Source: Streptomyces sp. NBC_01485
GTDB lineage: Bacteria; Actinomycetota; Actinomycetes; Streptomycetales; Streptomycetaceae
Direction of reading: 5' to 3'
Length of the DNA stretch: 64,000 nt
NCBI RefSeq assembly: GCF_036227125.1
Contig: NZ_CP109435.1
Coordinates: 3,720,001 to 3,784,000, forward strand
In this document: positions 41,581 to 51,279 of the stretch, piece by piece
How the letters are laid out: each line of letters starts with the position of its first letter
Numbering within the stretch: position 1 is the stretch's first letter
The notes under the pieces: generated by a model
What the model was told of the DNA's origin: nothing
The model's input: only the letters and a program-made list of their open reading frames with translations
Databases searched by the model: none
Program-made: the position numbers and the translations under genes

Positions 41581-42716
41581 TCGGTGATCGTGCCTCTCAG
41601 GTAACCGGCTGCGTGACGTGCGCGTTCGAGGACGTCGTCCAGGTCGTCGCCGTAGGTGTTGACGTGGCCGACCTTGCGGCCGGGCTTCACGTCCTTGCCG
41701 TACATGTGGATCTTCAGCCGGGGGTCGCGGGCCATGCAGTGCAGGTACGCGGAGTACATGTCCGGGTAGTCGCCGCCAAGAACGTTACACATGACGGTCC
41801 ATGTGTCACGTTTGCGTGGATCGCCCAGGGGGAGGTCCAGGACCGCGCGGAGGTGGTTGGCGAACTGGGACGTGATCGCGCCGTCCTGCGTCCAGTGGCC
41901 CGAGTTGTGCGGGCGCATCGCGAGCTCGTTGACGAGGATGCGGCCGTCGCGGGTCTCGAAGAGCTCGACCGCGAGGTGGCCGACCACGCCCAGTTCCTTG
42001 GCGATGCGCAGCGCCATCTCCTCGGCGCGCAGCGCGAGCGCCTCGTCCAGACCGGGGGCGGGGGCTATGACGGTGTCGCAGACGCCGTTCACCTGCCGCG
42101 ACTCGACCACCGGGTAGGCGACCGCCTGGCCGTGCGGGGAACGTACGACGTTGGCGGCGAGCTCGCGGACGTAGTCGACCTTCTCCTCCGCCAGGACCGG
42201 CACGCCGGCCCGGAAGGGGTCCTCCGCCTCCGCCACGCTGCCGACGACCCACACGCCCTTGCCGTCGTAGCCGCCCCGGACGGTCTTCAGGACCACCGGG
42301 AAGCCCTCCCCCTCGGCGGCGAACGCGGCGACGTCCGCCGGGTCCGTCACGATCCGGTGCCTCGGGCACGGAACGCCGATCGCGTCGAGCTTCGCGCGCA
42401 TCACCCCCTTGTCCTGGGCGTGCACCAGCGCGTCGGGGCCCGGGCGGACGGGGATGCCGTCCGCCTCCAGCGCCCTGAGGTGCTCGGTGGGTACATGTTC
42501 GTGATCGAAAGTGATCACATCGCACCCGCGCGCGAACTCACGCAGCGTGTCGAGATCGCGGTAGTCGCCGATGACGACATCGCTCACGACCTGCGCCGCG
42601 GAATCCTGTGGGGTGTCACTGAGGAGCTTGAACCTGATGCCGAGCGGGATGCCCGCCTCGTGTGTCATACGAGCGAGCTGACCCCCGCCGACCATGCCGA
42701 CTACCGGGAACGTCAC
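41577..42716 (-). CDS. purK: N5-CAIR synthetase PurK
   Basis: A 379-residue ATP-grasp enzyme carboxylating AIR with bicarbonate and ATP. The N-terminal nucleotide part (VGMVGGGQLARMTHEA), the ATP-grasp loop (KTVRGGYDGKGVWV) and the metal site (NELAMRPHNSGHWT) are intact. GTG at 42716. It feeds PurE directly downstream. Confidence 0.95.
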   Translation of the reverse strand: MTFPVVGMVGGGQLARMTHEAGIPLGIRFKLLSDTPQDSAAQVVSDVVIGDYRDLDTLREFARGCDVITFDHEHVPTEHLRALEADGIPVRPGPDALVHAQDKGVMRAKLDAIGVPCPRHRIVTDPADVAAFAAEGEGFPVVLKTVRGGYDGKGVWVVGSVAEAEDPFRAGVPVLAEEKVDYVRELAANVVRSPHGQAVAYPVVESRQVNGVCDTVIAPAPGLDEALALRAEEMALRIAKELGVVGHLAVELFETRDGRILVNELAMRPHNSGHWTQDGAITSQFANHLRAVLDLPLGDPRKRDTWTVMCNVLGGDYPDMYSAYLHCMARDPRLKIHMYGKDVKPGRKVGHVNTYGDDLDDVLERARHAAGYLRGTITE

Positions 42717-42868
42717 GACACCAGGATATCGGCCAGGCCACCGCGGCCGGATCCCGCGCCTCTTACCCGCACCTTTCCGGCCTCACACCTGCTGTTTCCC
42801 CGCTTCTTCCCTGCTGGTCACCGCCTCGTGAGGCGGACCACAGGAAACCGACAAGAGTGGTGGTTAGC

Positions 42869-43456
42869 ATGGCTTGGTTGACGAAACCCAACCCGAACGG
42901 GGGCCTTACGACCATGGCACATGGTTCCGCTGGTTCCTCGGGCGTCTCTCCGGGCGCTCCCTCGGGGCCGAAAAGGATCGTCCGCGAGCTCGCCAGGTTC
43001 GGCGCCGTGGGCGGTGCGGGGCTGCTGGTCAACCTCGGCGTGTTCAACCTCGTCCGGCATCTCACCGATCTGCAGGTGGTGCGGGCGAGCGTCATAGCGA
43101 CCGTCGTGTCGATCGCCTTCAACTACGTCGGGTTCCGCTACTTCACCTACCGTGACCGCGACAAGAGCGGGCGGACGAAGGAACTGACCCTGTTCCTGCT
43201 GTTCAGCGCGGTGGGACTGGTGATCGAGAACGGGCTGCTGTTCGCGGCGACGTACGGGTTCGGGTGGGACAGCCCGCTGCAGAGCAACGTGGCCAAGTTC
43301 GTGGGCATCGGGATCGCGACGTTGTTCCGGTTCTGGTCGTACCGGTCGTGGGTGTTCCGGGCGATGCCTGTGCAGGGGGCTGTGGGCGGCGGGGAGTCGT
43401 CGCCCACGGTGGCGGGGCAGGCCCGGAAGCGGGAGGCTACGCAGCGGGTGGGTTGA
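42869..43456 (+). CDS. GtrA family membrane protein
   Basis: A 195-residue GtrA/DPMS-like protein with four membrane helices (about 40-60, 70-90, 110-130, 142-160). Such proteins move or present polyprenyl-phosphate sugars for wall and surface glycan assembly. The ATG at 42869 and another at 42914 are both possible; neither has a strong ribosome-binding site. Divergent from purK and followed by a dispersed repeat. Confidence 0.85.
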   Translation: MAWLTKPNPNGGLTTMAHGSAGSSGVSPGAPSGPKRIVRELARFGAVGGAGLLVNLGVFNLVRHLTDLQVVRASVIATVVSIAFNYVGFRYFTYRDRDKSGRTKELTLFLLFSAVGLVIENGLLFAATYGFGWDSPLQSNVAKFVGIGIATLFRFWSYRSWVFRAMPVQGAVGGGESSPTVAGQARKREATQRVG

Positions 43457-43485
43457 GGGGTGCGGGTTTGTCTGCCGCGCCGTTG

Positions 43486-43575
43486 TGGGGGCTGCCGCCC
43501 CCAGGCCCCCGCTGTCGGCCCTTGAGGGGCCTCGTCCGCAAACTCCCCAGAGGGGGACCCCCAACGGGCTGAATG
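43486..43575. repeat. Dispersed intergenic repeat, copy C
   Basis: TGGGGGCTGCCGCCCCCAGG, CGGCCCTTGAGGGGCCTCG and AACTCCCCAGAGGGGGACCC match copies A and B, ending in AACGGGCTGAAT. It lies between convergent gtrA-type and histidine-kinase genes and probably acts as their terminator. Confidence 0.85.
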
Positions 43576-43621
43576 ATGCGGGCCTGCGCTGAAACAGGCG
43601 CCGTACGCCACCCGAAAACCA

Positions 43622-44896
43622 CTACCGCACCGTCGGCTCCTCGGCCTCCTGCATGCGCTTCTGGGGGGCCGTGCGGGACAGGAACAGGGCGAAGACCGGG
43701 GGCTGGGCCTGGAGCATCTCCAGGCGGCCGCCGTCGGCTTCCGCGAGGTCGCGGGCGACGGCCAGGCCGATGCCGGTGGAGTTGCGGCCGCTGATGGCGC
43801 GCTCGAAGATGCGGGCGCCCAGGTCGGCGGGGACGCCGGGGCCCTCGTCCGTCACCTCGACCACGGACTGGTTGCCGGTGACGCGGGTGCGCAGGGCCAC
43901 CGTGCCGCCGCCGTGCATGAGGGAGTTCTCGATCAGCGCGGCCAGCACCTGGGCGACCGCGCCGGGCGTGCCCACCGCCCGCAGGTGACGCTTGCCGGAG
44001 CTGACGATGGCCCGGCCGTCGCCCCGGTAGGCGGGACGCCACTCGGCGAGCTGCTGCTGGATGACCTCGTCGAGGTCGAAGGTGACCGCCGAACCGGTGC
44101 GCGGGTCCCGGGCGTTGGTCAGGAGGCGTTCCACCACGTCCGTCAGACGCTCCACCTGCGTCAACGCGATCGTCGCCTCCTCCTTCACCGTGTCCGGGTC
44201 GTCGGTGAGGGTGATCTCCTCCAGGCGCATCGAGAGCGCGGTGAGGGGGGTGCGCAGTTGGTGGGAGGCGTCCGCCGCCAGCCGGCGTTCGGCGGTGAGC
44301 ATGCGGGCGATGCGCTCGGCGGAGGAGTCGAGGACGTCGGCGACCCGGTCCAGCTCGGGGACGCCGTACCGCTTGTGGCGGGGGCGCGGGTCGCCCGAGC
44401 CGAGGCGTTCCGCCGTCTCGGCGAGGTCGGTCAGGGGGGAGGCGAGGCGGTTGGCCTGGCGGATGGCCAGCAGCACCGCCGCGATCACCGCGAGCAACGC
44501 CACCAGGGCGATGATCAGCAGGGTGCGGCCCACCTCACGGGTGACCGTGGAGCGCGGCTCCTGGACCAGGACGGTCTCGCCCTCCTCGCCCTTCGCCGTC
44601 GACCTGATGACGTCGCCCTCGGGCTTGGTGCCGACCGCGATGACCGGCCGGCCGGGGATCCGGATCTCGGCGTAACGGTCCTGCGTGACCTGGTCTCGCA
44701 GTATCTCGGCGGTGACGTGCTCCGAGCCCACCAGCCGGCTGTCCACGATGCTGGCCAGCCGCAGCGCCTCGGAGTCCACCCGCTCCTGGGCACTGTTGCT
44801 GATCGTGCGCGTCTCGACGATGACGAGGGACACCCCGAACACGGCGATGACCACCAGCACGACAGCAAGGGTGGACTGGATCAAACGGCGGCGCAC
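43622..44896 (-). CDS. Sensor histidine kinase
   Basis: A 424-residue membrane kinase: helix 1 (about 5-27), extracytoplasmic sensor (28-122), helix 2 (123-145), HAMP (146-200), HisKA with H212 in ASHQLRTPLTAL, and HATPase (NSLMHGG, DEGPGVP, GIGLAVARDLAEADGG). GTG at 44896 has GGAGG four bases upstream; longer starts are unlikely. It pairs with the response regulator upstream. The signal is unknown. Confidence 0.92.
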   Translation of the reverse strand: MRRRLIQSTLAVVLVVIAVFGVSLVIVETRTISNSAQERVDSEALRLASIVDSRLVGSEHVTAEILRDQVTQDRYAEIRIPGRPVIAVGTKPEGDVIRSTAKGEEGETVLVQEPRSTVTREVGRTLLIIALVALLAVIAAVLLAIRQANRLASPLTDLAETAERLGSGDPRPRHKRYGVPELDRVADVLDSSAERIARMLTAERRLAADASHQLRTPLTALSMRLEEITLTDDPDTVKEEATIALTQVERLTDVVERLLTNARDPRTGSAVTFDLDEVIQQQLAEWRPAYRGDGRAIVSSGKRHLRAVGTPGAVAQVLAALIENSLMHGGGTVALRTRVTGNQSVVEVTDEGPGVPADLGARIFERAISGRNSTGIGLAVARDLAEADGGRLEMLQAQPPVFALFLSRTAPQKRMQEAEEPTVR

Positions 44897-45058
44897 AAAC
44901 CCTCCGGGACGGTGACACTGTGAAAACGGGCCAGGGGCAGCCGACCCAGGGGCGCGGGGCTGTGCCCGATATGCGGCTCCGCCGCGCGGGCGCGACCAGC
45001 CCCCACGGCCCGCGGCCGGCAACGCGACGCGCATCACCGGCCGAGCCCAGCGGTAGCG

Positions 45059-45736
45059 CTAGCTCTTCTCGAAGCGGAAGCCCACGCCCCGCACCGTGGC
45101 GATGTAGCGGGGGTTCGCCGCGTCGTCGCCGAGCTTCTTGCGCAGCCAGGAGATGTGCATGTCGAGCGTCTTGGTCGAGGACCACCACGTCGTGTCCCAG
45201 ACCTCGCGCATGAGCTGGTCGCGGGTGACGACCCGCCCCGCGTCGCGCACCAGGACCCGCAGCAGGTCGAACTCCTTGGCGGTGAGCTGGAGTTCCTCGT
45301 CGCCCATCCACGCGCGGTGCGACTCGACGTCGATCCGCACGCCGTGGGTGGCCGGCGGCTGCGCGGGCTCGGAGGCGCCGCGCCGCAGCAGGGCCCGGAC
45401 GCGGGCGAGGAGTTCGGCGAGCCGGAAGGGCTTGGTGACGTAGTCGTCGGCGCCCGCGTCGAGACCGACGACGGTGTCCACCTCGTCGGCGCGCGCGGTC
45501 AGGATGAGGATCGGGATGGCGTGGCCCTCGGAACGCAGCCGGCGGGCCACCTCCAGGCCGTCCATGCCGGGCAGACCGAGGTCCAGCACGACCAGGTCGA
45601 CGCCGCCCTGCATTCCGGCGTCCAGCGCGGTGGGGCCGTCCTCACGCACCTCGACCTCGTACCCCTCCCGGCGCAGGGCACGGGCCAGGGGCTCAGAGAT
45701 GGACGCGTCGTCCTCGGCCAGCAGTACACGGGTCAT
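45059..45736 (-). CDS. OmpR-family response regulator
   Basis: A 225-residue regulator with receiver domain (acidic D9/D10, phosphorylation site D52 in VLDLGLPGMDG, TKPF lysine) and a C-terminal winged helix (ELQLTAKEFDLLRVL, HISWLRKKLGDD). It is transcribed ahead of its kinase with a 162-bp gap. ATG at 45736. Targets are unknown; the divergent peptide transporter is a candidate by position only. Confidence 0.92.
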   Translation of the reverse strand: MTRVLLAEDDASISEPLARALRREGYEVEVREDGPTALDAGMQGGVDLVVLDLGLPGMDGLEVARRLRSEGHAIPILILTARADEVDTVVGLDAGADDYVTKPFRLAELLARVRALLRRGASEPAQPPATHGVRIDVESHRAWMGDEELQLTAKEFDLLRVLVRDAGRVVTRDQLMREVWDTTWWSSTKTLDMHISWLRKKLGDDAANPRYIATVRGVGFRFEKS

Positions 45737-46016
45737 GAGTTGATGGTAGTCCGCGCGGGGCAGCCGTCGAAGTGTGATCGCCCACGCTGTTTCTTACACA
45801 GGGACATGACGGACAGACGGTGGACAGGGCAGCGGACAGGGCAGCGGACAGACGGCGGGCCGGAGAGCCCCGGAGAACCCCCGCCGCGCCGGTGACCTTG
45901 GTACGGACCTGCGGTCGAGCGATGGCATCCTGACACAGACCCTGGTGCGGACCTTCGAGCCTTCGAAGCATCGCTCACGGCTCCTTGATCGCCTGTGACA
46001 CGTGCCTCAAGTCCTT

Positions 46017-46064
46017 CCATATACGGCGTTGTCCTGCCGTATGGTGAACGGACGCGTGTAGTAT
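46017..46064 (+). promoter_or_regulatory. Putative operator/promoter of the peptide transporter
   Basis: An inverted repeat, CCATATACGGC (46017-46027) with GCCGTATGG (46036-46044), is followed by TAGTAT (46059-46064), a good -10 box. A second small palindrome (CGTG...CACG) surrounds it. The rest of the 427-bp gap 45737-46163 shows no gene. Confidence 0.45.
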
Positions 46065-46163
46065 GCACGGACCTTCGGCGGTCGGCTCGACGCTGAGGGT
46101 CCTTTTGTGTGCGGGCCGGCCGCCGCCGGCCCGGAAGCAACGACCTGGCAAGGAACGACGACC

Positions 46164-47702
46164 ATGGCGTCCAGCCTGACGAAGGACTCGGTCCGCCCGG
46201 GCACCCCCGGCTCCGGGAAGACCTTCTTCGGCCACCCCCGCGGACTGGCCACCCTCTTCATGACCGAGATGTGGGAGCGCTTCTCCTACTACGGCATGAA
46301 AGCCCTGCTCACCGTCTATCTGCTGTCCGGCGGCCCCGACGCCGGCAAGAGCAGCATGGGTGGCGGACTGGCGATGGACGTGGCCACGACCACGGTGATC
46401 GTCTCCGTCTACTCGGCGATGGTGTACCTGCTCGCGATGCCGGGCGGCTGGCTCGGCGACCGCGTCTGGGGCCCCCGCAAGACGGTGACCATCGCGGCCG
46501 TGACGATCATGTCCGGCCACCTCGTGCTGGCGCTGCCCGGCGGTCAGGCGCCGTTCTTCGCGGGTCTGGCGCTGGTCGCGGCCGGTTCCGGGCTGCTCAA
46601 GGCCAACATCTCCACGATGGTGGGCCACCTGTACGACGGCCCGGAGGACCCGCGCCGCGACGGCGGCTTCACGATCTTCTACATGGGCATCAACGCGGGC
46701 GCCTTCTTCGCCCCGCTGGCCATCGGCACCGTCGGCCAGAAGGTCAGCTGGCACCTCGGCTTCGGCATGGCCGCGGTCGGCATGGCGATCGGCCTCGCCG
46801 CGTTCCTGCTCGGCACCCGCAACCTGAGCCCGCGCAGCAGCCTGGTCCCCGAGCCGCTGGCGGCCGAGGAGCGCACGGCCTGGCTGCGCAAGGGCCTGCT
46901 CTGGCTGATCGCCGCGAGCGTCTTCTACGGCGTCGTCGGCTTCACCGGCCACTTCACCCTGAACTGGGCGATGATCCCGCTCACGGTCATCGGTCTGGTC
47001 GTCCCGGCGGGCGTGCTGCTGCGCATCAAGCGGGACAAGGACCTCTCGGTCGCCGAGCAGTCGCGGATGACCGGCTACATCTGGTTCTTCGTCGCGGCCG
47101 CCGTGTTCTGGATGATCTACGACCAGGGCGCGTCGACGGTCCAGGCGTTCGGTGAGGGCAAGGCCGCGGGCTCGCTGCTCGGCTTCGACTTCCCGTCCTC
47201 CTGGTACCAGTCGCTGAACCCGCTGTTCATCATGGCGCTGGCGCCGGTCTTCGCCTGGGTCTGGCTGTGGCTGAACCGGGGCGGCCGGGAGCCGAGCGCC
47301 ATCGTGAAGTTCGCGATGGCGCTGGTGCTGATCGGCGTCTCGTTCTTCTTCTTCCTGATCCCGCTGGGCATGGCGTCGAACGGCACCGCGGTGAGCCCGA
47401 TGTGGCTGGTGGGCATCTACTTCATCCAGACCGTCGGTGAGCTGTGCCTGTCGCCGGTCGGACTGTCGGTGACCACGAAGATGGCCCCGGCCAAGTACGC
47501 CGGCCAGATGATGGGGGTGTGGTTCCTCGCGGTCACCGCGGGCGACTCCGTCACCGGCCTGCTGTCCAACCCGGCCGTCGCGGGCGTCGACCTCGGCGGC
47601 ACCCCCGCGGTCCTCGCCGAAGCCGCCCTGGCCGCCCTCGCCGGCCTCGCGGTCTGGATGTACCGCCGCAAGGTGAAGTCCCTGATGGGCGACGTCCACT
47701 GA
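46164..47702 (+). CDS. Proton-coupled oligopeptide (POT/PTR) transporter
   Basis: A 512-residue MFS transporter importing di/tripeptides with protons. The signature ExxERFSYYG (EMWERFSYYGM, about residues 36-46) and the second POT motif FYMGINAGAFFAPL are intact, with about 14 hydrophobic helices. ATG at 46164. The transcript ends at a 20-bp-stem terminator. Peptides imported here could feed the dipeptidase at 39.8 kb. Confidence 0.93.
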   Translation: MASSLTKDSVRPGTPGSGKTFFGHPRGLATLFMTEMWERFSYYGMKALLTVYLLSGGPDAGKSSMGGGLAMDVATTTVIVSVYSAMVYLLAMPGGWLGDRVWGPRKTVTIAAVTIMSGHLVLALPGGQAPFFAGLALVAAGSGLLKANISTMVGHLYDGPEDPRRDGGFTIFYMGINAGAFFAPLAIGTVGQKVSWHLGFGMAAVGMAIGLAAFLLGTRNLSPRSSLVPEPLAAEERTAWLRKGLLWLIAASVFYGVVGFTGHFTLNWAMIPLTVIGLVVPAGVLLRIKRDKDLSVAEQSRMTGYIWFFVAAAVFWMIYDQGASTVQAFGEGKAAGSLLGFDFPSSWYQSLNPLFIMALAPVFAWVWLWLNRGGREPSAIVKFAMALVLIGVSFFFFLIPLGMASNGTAVSPMWLVGIYFIQTVGELCLSPVGLSVTTKMAPAKYAGQMMGVWFLAVTAGDSVTGLLSNPAVAGVDLGGTPAVLAEAALAALAGLAVWMYRRKVKSLMGDVH

Positions 47703-47760
47703 CGTCTCCTGCCGTTCCCTGACGTCTGTCTTTTCCCTGACGTCTCCCCGTCCCGCCGTA

Positions 47761-47805
47761 CGGCGAAGGGCCGCCGCACCCGATCGGTGCGGCGGCCCTT
47801 CGCCG
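47761..47805. terminator. Strong bidirectional terminator
   Basis: A perfect 20-bp stem (47761-47780 with 47786-47805; loop CGATC) lies between the convergent transporter and the LAXTG protein gene. Confidence 0.9.
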
Positions 47806-47835
47806 TTCCTGTTTCCGGTTTCCGGTGCGCACACC

Positions 47836-49173
47836 TCAGCGCAGCCGCCGCCCCGGCATGAACGTGAACACCGCCCCGCCCAGCAGGATCGCCGTGCCCG
47901 CGACCAGGCCCAGGGCCTTCAGGGTGGCGTGGTCGCCGGAACCTGTTTCGGCCAGGCCGCCGCTCGTCGTCGTGCTGCCGCCCGAGGTCGTGGAGGAGCC
48001 GCTGCCGCCGGACGCGCCGCCCGCCTGCTCCTGCGTGTTCAGGGTGAGGGAGACGGCCGTGCTGTCCGGGGTGCAGGTGGTGGTCGTACCGAGGGCCTCG
48101 ATCGTGAGGACGCCCGGGGAGAGCGTGGACTCGCCGGTCGCACCGGGCTTGTAGGTGCCGGTCAGGTCCGGGATCTCGATCGGGGCGCCCTGTTTGATCG
48201 GCGCGGGGTTCGTCGGGCCCTCCGCCTTCACCGTGCCCTCGTCCGAGCCGCCGAGCACGATCTGCATGGTCGGCTTCACCTTGTTCGCCGGAATGTCGAT
48301 CGGGCTGTCCATCACCGACTTCTTGAACTGCACGGTGAGGCCGTAACTCCCGCCGCTCTTCCTGGCGTTGATCTGGATCGGGGAGGTCGCCTTCTTCTCG
48401 CCGATGGGCGAGGCGCAGGTGTAGGGGATGTCGACGACCTTGCCGGTGAAGTCGGTCTGGCCGCCGTCACCGCCGGTCCCGGTCCCGGACGCCGACGGCG
48501 ACACCGACACCGACGGGGAGGTGCTGGACGACGGTGACTGGCTCGGACTCGGGCTCCCGCTCTGTGAGGGGTCGGGGGACGTGCTCGGGCTCCCCTCCCC
48601 CGCCGTCACCGTGATGGTCGCCGCCGGCTGGACGGTCTCCGTCGGCGCGCACTTGGTGTCCGTCGACAGCGCGTTGACGACGTACGCGTCCGGCGTCAGC
48701 GTCACCTGGCCCGCCGCCGTCAGTTTCAGCGTGCCCTTCATGTCGGACAGCGTCATCGCGCCGCCCTTGGGGATCGCCGGGTTCTCGCGGGGGCCGGTCA
48801 TGGCGACGTCCGCGGTCTGCGCGCCGGCCGCCTTGAGGGTGCCGGACGGCTGGACCGAGTTCGCGGGCAGGTCGATGATGTCGGGGTTCTTCGACGCGGC
48901 CTGGGTGAACTTCCAGACGACGTCGACGGTGTCGCCGACCTTCGCCGTGGCCGGCGCGGTGATGTCGACCTTGGTGGTGCCGATGACGTCGGGCAGGCCG
49001 ATGCCCGACGGCGGAACGCACTTGGTGGCGTAGGACACCTCGGCGGCCTGCGCCTGCCCGGCGGTCACGCCCAGCAGGACGGCCGCCCCGGTGAGCATGA
49101 CGGCGGCGCCGGCCGCCGCCGCCCGCTTCCGCACGGGCGCGCGGTCTGGTGGTGGTACGGCTCTCTCACTCAC
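47836..49173 (-). CDS. Sortase-anchored surface protein (LAETG)
   Basis: A 445-residue exported protein. It has a signal peptide (about 15-43), two homologous beta-rich domains (about 44-190 and 250-375) separated by a Ser/Pro spacer, and a C-terminal sorting signal LAETG, hydrophobic helix and RRLR. LAXTG is the motif used by Streptomyces class E sortases. Its second domain is clearly homologous to the LPQTG protein at 50429. The GTG start overlaps the upstream stop (GTGA). Ligand or adhesion function is unknown. Confidence 0.85.
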   Translation of the reverse strand: MSERAVPPPDRAPVRKRAAAAGAAVMLTGAAVLLGVTAGQAQAAEVSYATKCVPPSGIGLPDVIGTTKVDITAPATAKVGDTVDVVWKFTQAASKNPDIIDLPANSVQPSGTLKAAGAQTADVAMTGPRENPAIPKGGAMTLSDMKGTLKLTAAGQVTLTPDAYVVNALSTDTKCAPTETVQPAATITVTAGEGSPSTSPDPSQSGSPSPSQSPSSSTSPSVSVSPSASGTGTGGDGGQTDFTGKVVDIPYTCASPIGEKKATSPIQINARKSGGSYGLTVQFKKSVMDSPIDIPANKVKPTMQIVLGGSDEGTVKAEGPTNPAPIKQGAPIEIPDLTGTYKPGATGESTLSPGVLTIEALGTTTTCTPDSTAVSLTLNTQEQAGGASGGSGSSTTSGGSTTTSGGLAETGSGDHATLKALGLVAGTAILLGGAVFTFMPGRRLR

Positions 49174-50324
49174 GTCGTTCCCTTCCCTCCGGGAGTCATG
49201 GGAGTCGTGGGACTAGCGGGACTAGTGGGGGTCGTGGGGGTCGTGGGACTCGTCTGTCGGTCTTCGTGCGGTGCGGAGAGCCGGGCCGCCGGATCCGGTC
49301 GGACCGGTCCGGTGTCCGGGGTGAACCACGGCAGGGTCGCTGTCGAGGGGGGCGGCGCGGGCTCCGGGACCGTCGTAGCCCTGGCTCTACGGCCACGCCA
49401 GAGGGCGCGGGACGGGCGGCGGGCCGCGTGACGTGGGCGTACGCGGTCCACCACCGCCATCCCGATGCGGAACACCGCCGCCGGCACCACCAGGCAGAGC
49501 AGGATCCAGAACAGGGTGACGCCCCAGGGGCGGCCCACGCCCCACGGCTGCTCGGCGAGGATCTTCCCGCCGTACTTCAGGGAGACGGTGTAGTCGGCGT
49601 GGGCGCCTGCCGCGAGTTCGACGGGCAGTTCGACGCGGGCCTTTCCGCCGGGGTCGATCGTGCCGTGCCACTGCCGTTCGTCCCACTGAGGCGCGAACAC
49701 CCCGTGCGCGGTGCCGACTTGGAAGACGGGGTTCGCGACGGGCCCGGTGCCGACGTTGCCCACGGTGAAGACCAGTGTGCGGGCGGGGGGCGCCCCGAAC
49801 CACGTCAGCAGGCCGTTCGAGCCGTCGAGCCGGGTGTCGGTGAGCACGGAGAGGCGTCCGCCGGCGGTCGCGGCGGGCAGCGGCCGCACCGGGTGTCCGG
49901 CCACCTGGAACACCGCGTCGGCCTGCGCTTTCGCGCCGGTCGCGGTGGCCACGTGCACCACGCACGGGCAGGGCACCGGCGGCTCGGCCACCGGCAGGGT
50001 CCGGCTGAAGCGGCCGTCGGCGCCGGTGGTGACGGCGCGGCCGTCGGCGTTGGCGCAGGAGTTGGTGCCGCCGACCACACCCCGGGCCGGTGTCGCCTGC
50101 CCGCAGACCAGCAGCATCAGCAGCGTGCGCGCGCCCCAGCCGCTGCCGCCGACGGTGATCGAACCGCCGGTCCCCGCCTGGGACTTGGAGAGGGTGACGG
50201 TCGGCCCGTCGGCCGCCGCGGCCGCATGGGCCAGGGGCAGCGGAAACAGGGGCAGCACCAGCAGGGCCAGCAGAGTCGGCACCAGCGCCAGGCTCCGCGG
50301 CAGCTTGCCTCTCACGCCTCTCAC
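49170..50324 (-). CDS. Secreted membrane-anchored protein with Ig-like domains
   Basis: A 384-residue protein with signal peptide (about 8-37), two beta-sandwich regions (TVTLSKSQAGTGGSITVGGS; LVFTVGNVGTGP), a membrane helix (about 285-307, VTLFWILLCLVVPAAVF) and a basic, Pro/Thr-rich cytoplasmic tail with repeated TPTTP. GTG at 50324 has GGAGGGAG upstream. Lying between two sortase substrates it may assemble or present them. Family not recognised. Confidence 0.75.
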   Translation of the reverse strand: MRGVRGKLPRSLALVPTLLALLVLPLFPLPLAHAAAAADGPTVTLSKSQAGTGGSITVGGSGWGARTLLMLLVCGQATPARGVVGGTNSCANADGRAVTTGADGRFSRTLPVAEPPVPCPCVVHVATATGAKAQADAVFQVAGHPVRPLPAATAGGRLSVLTDTRLDGSNGLLTWFGAPPARTLVFTVGNVGTGPVANPVFQVGTAHGVFAPQWDERQWHGTIDPGGKARVELPVELAAGAHADYTVSLKYGGKILAEQPWGVGRPWGVTLFWILLCLVVPAAVFRIGMAVVDRVRPRHAARRPSRALWRGRRARATTVPEPAPPPSTATLPWFTPDTGPVRPDPAARLSAPHEDRQTSPTTPTTPTSPASPTTPMTPGGKGTT

Positions 50325-50428
50325 GTCAGCACTCCCTCCGGAGGACGAGCTTGCGGCGAGCAGCAGCGGCAGGGCTCGGGCGGGGGCGTACGGCATCGGC
50401 GGCTCCAGCACTCGTACGAGGGGCGCGG

Positions 50429-51148
50429 TCAGCGGCGGGCGCGTGCCGTCTGGTTTCGCCGGGTCAGCCACAGGGCGCCGGCCGCGCCCGCGAGCAGCAC
50501 CGTGCCGCCGAGGGTGCCGAGGGCGATCGCGGAGTCCTCGGGTCCGGTCTGCGGGAGCTGACCGGAGCCGCCGTCACTCGTGCCACTGTCACTCGTGCCA
50601 CTGTCACTCGTGCCGCCGTCGCTCGTCGCGCCGCCGCCCGACGCCGTCACGTCGAGGGTGAGGGACGGGCCGGGGCTGTTGGTGGGCGTGCACGTCGTGG
50701 TCGTACCGAGTGCCTCGATGGTGAGCACGGCGGCCGTGAAGGTGACCTTGCCGGTCGCCTTCGGGGTGTACGTGCCGGTCAGGTCGCTGATCTTGATGGG
50801 GGTGTTCTCGGGGATCGCGGCCGCGTTGGCGGGGCCGGTGACCTTGAGGGTGCCGCTGTCGGCGCCGCCCAGCCTGATCGTGGCGCTCGGCTTCATGGAG
50901 CCCGCGCCGAGTTCCACGGGGCTGGAGGAGACGCCTTTCTGCCAGGACATGGTGATCTTGTAACCGCCGCCGTTCCTGACGCCCGTGATGTCGATGGGCG
51001 AGACGGCGCTCTTGTCGCCGATGGGCGTCTTGCAGGTGTAGTTGACGTTCACGACCTCGGCCATGGCCGCGGGGGCGGCCGTCCACACCGCCGCGCCGGC
51101 CAGGGCCGCGGCAGTCGCGAGCGCAGCGGTTCGCCTCCGGTTCGACAC
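50429..51148 (-). CDS. Sortase-anchored surface protein (LPQTG)
   Basis: A 239-residue exported protein: signal peptide to about residue 30, one beta domain (VNVNYTCKTPIGDKSAVSPI to TIEALGTTTTCTP), a Gly/Ser/Thr-Asp spacer with repeated SDSGT units, then LPQTG, a hydrophobic helix and a basic tail. The domain has two Cys (disulfide-like). LPXTG rather than LAXTG suggests a different sortase from its paralogue. GTG at 51148 follows GGGGAC. Confidence 0.87.
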   Translation of the reverse strand: MSNRRRTAALATAAALAGAAVWTAAPAAMAEVVNVNYTCKTPIGDKSAVSPIDITGVRNGGGYKITMSWQKGVSSSPVELGAGSMKPSATIRLGGADSGTLKVTGPANAAAIPENTPIKISDLTGTYTPKATGKVTFTAAVLTIEALGTTTTCTPTNSPGPSLTLDVTASGGGATSDGGTSDSGTSDSGTSDGGSGQLPQTGPEDSAIALGTLGGTVLLAGAAGALWLTRRNQTARARR

Positions 51149-51279
51149 GGTCCGTCCCCTCACTCCCACCGCCCCGCGCTTACTGACGAGGCATCAGATT
51201 GAGCCGTCAAGGTACGCCCGGGGCGATGAGGAGGGAAGAGAAGGTGCGCGCCGGAGTTGTGGGGATCCGGCGCGCGGAT

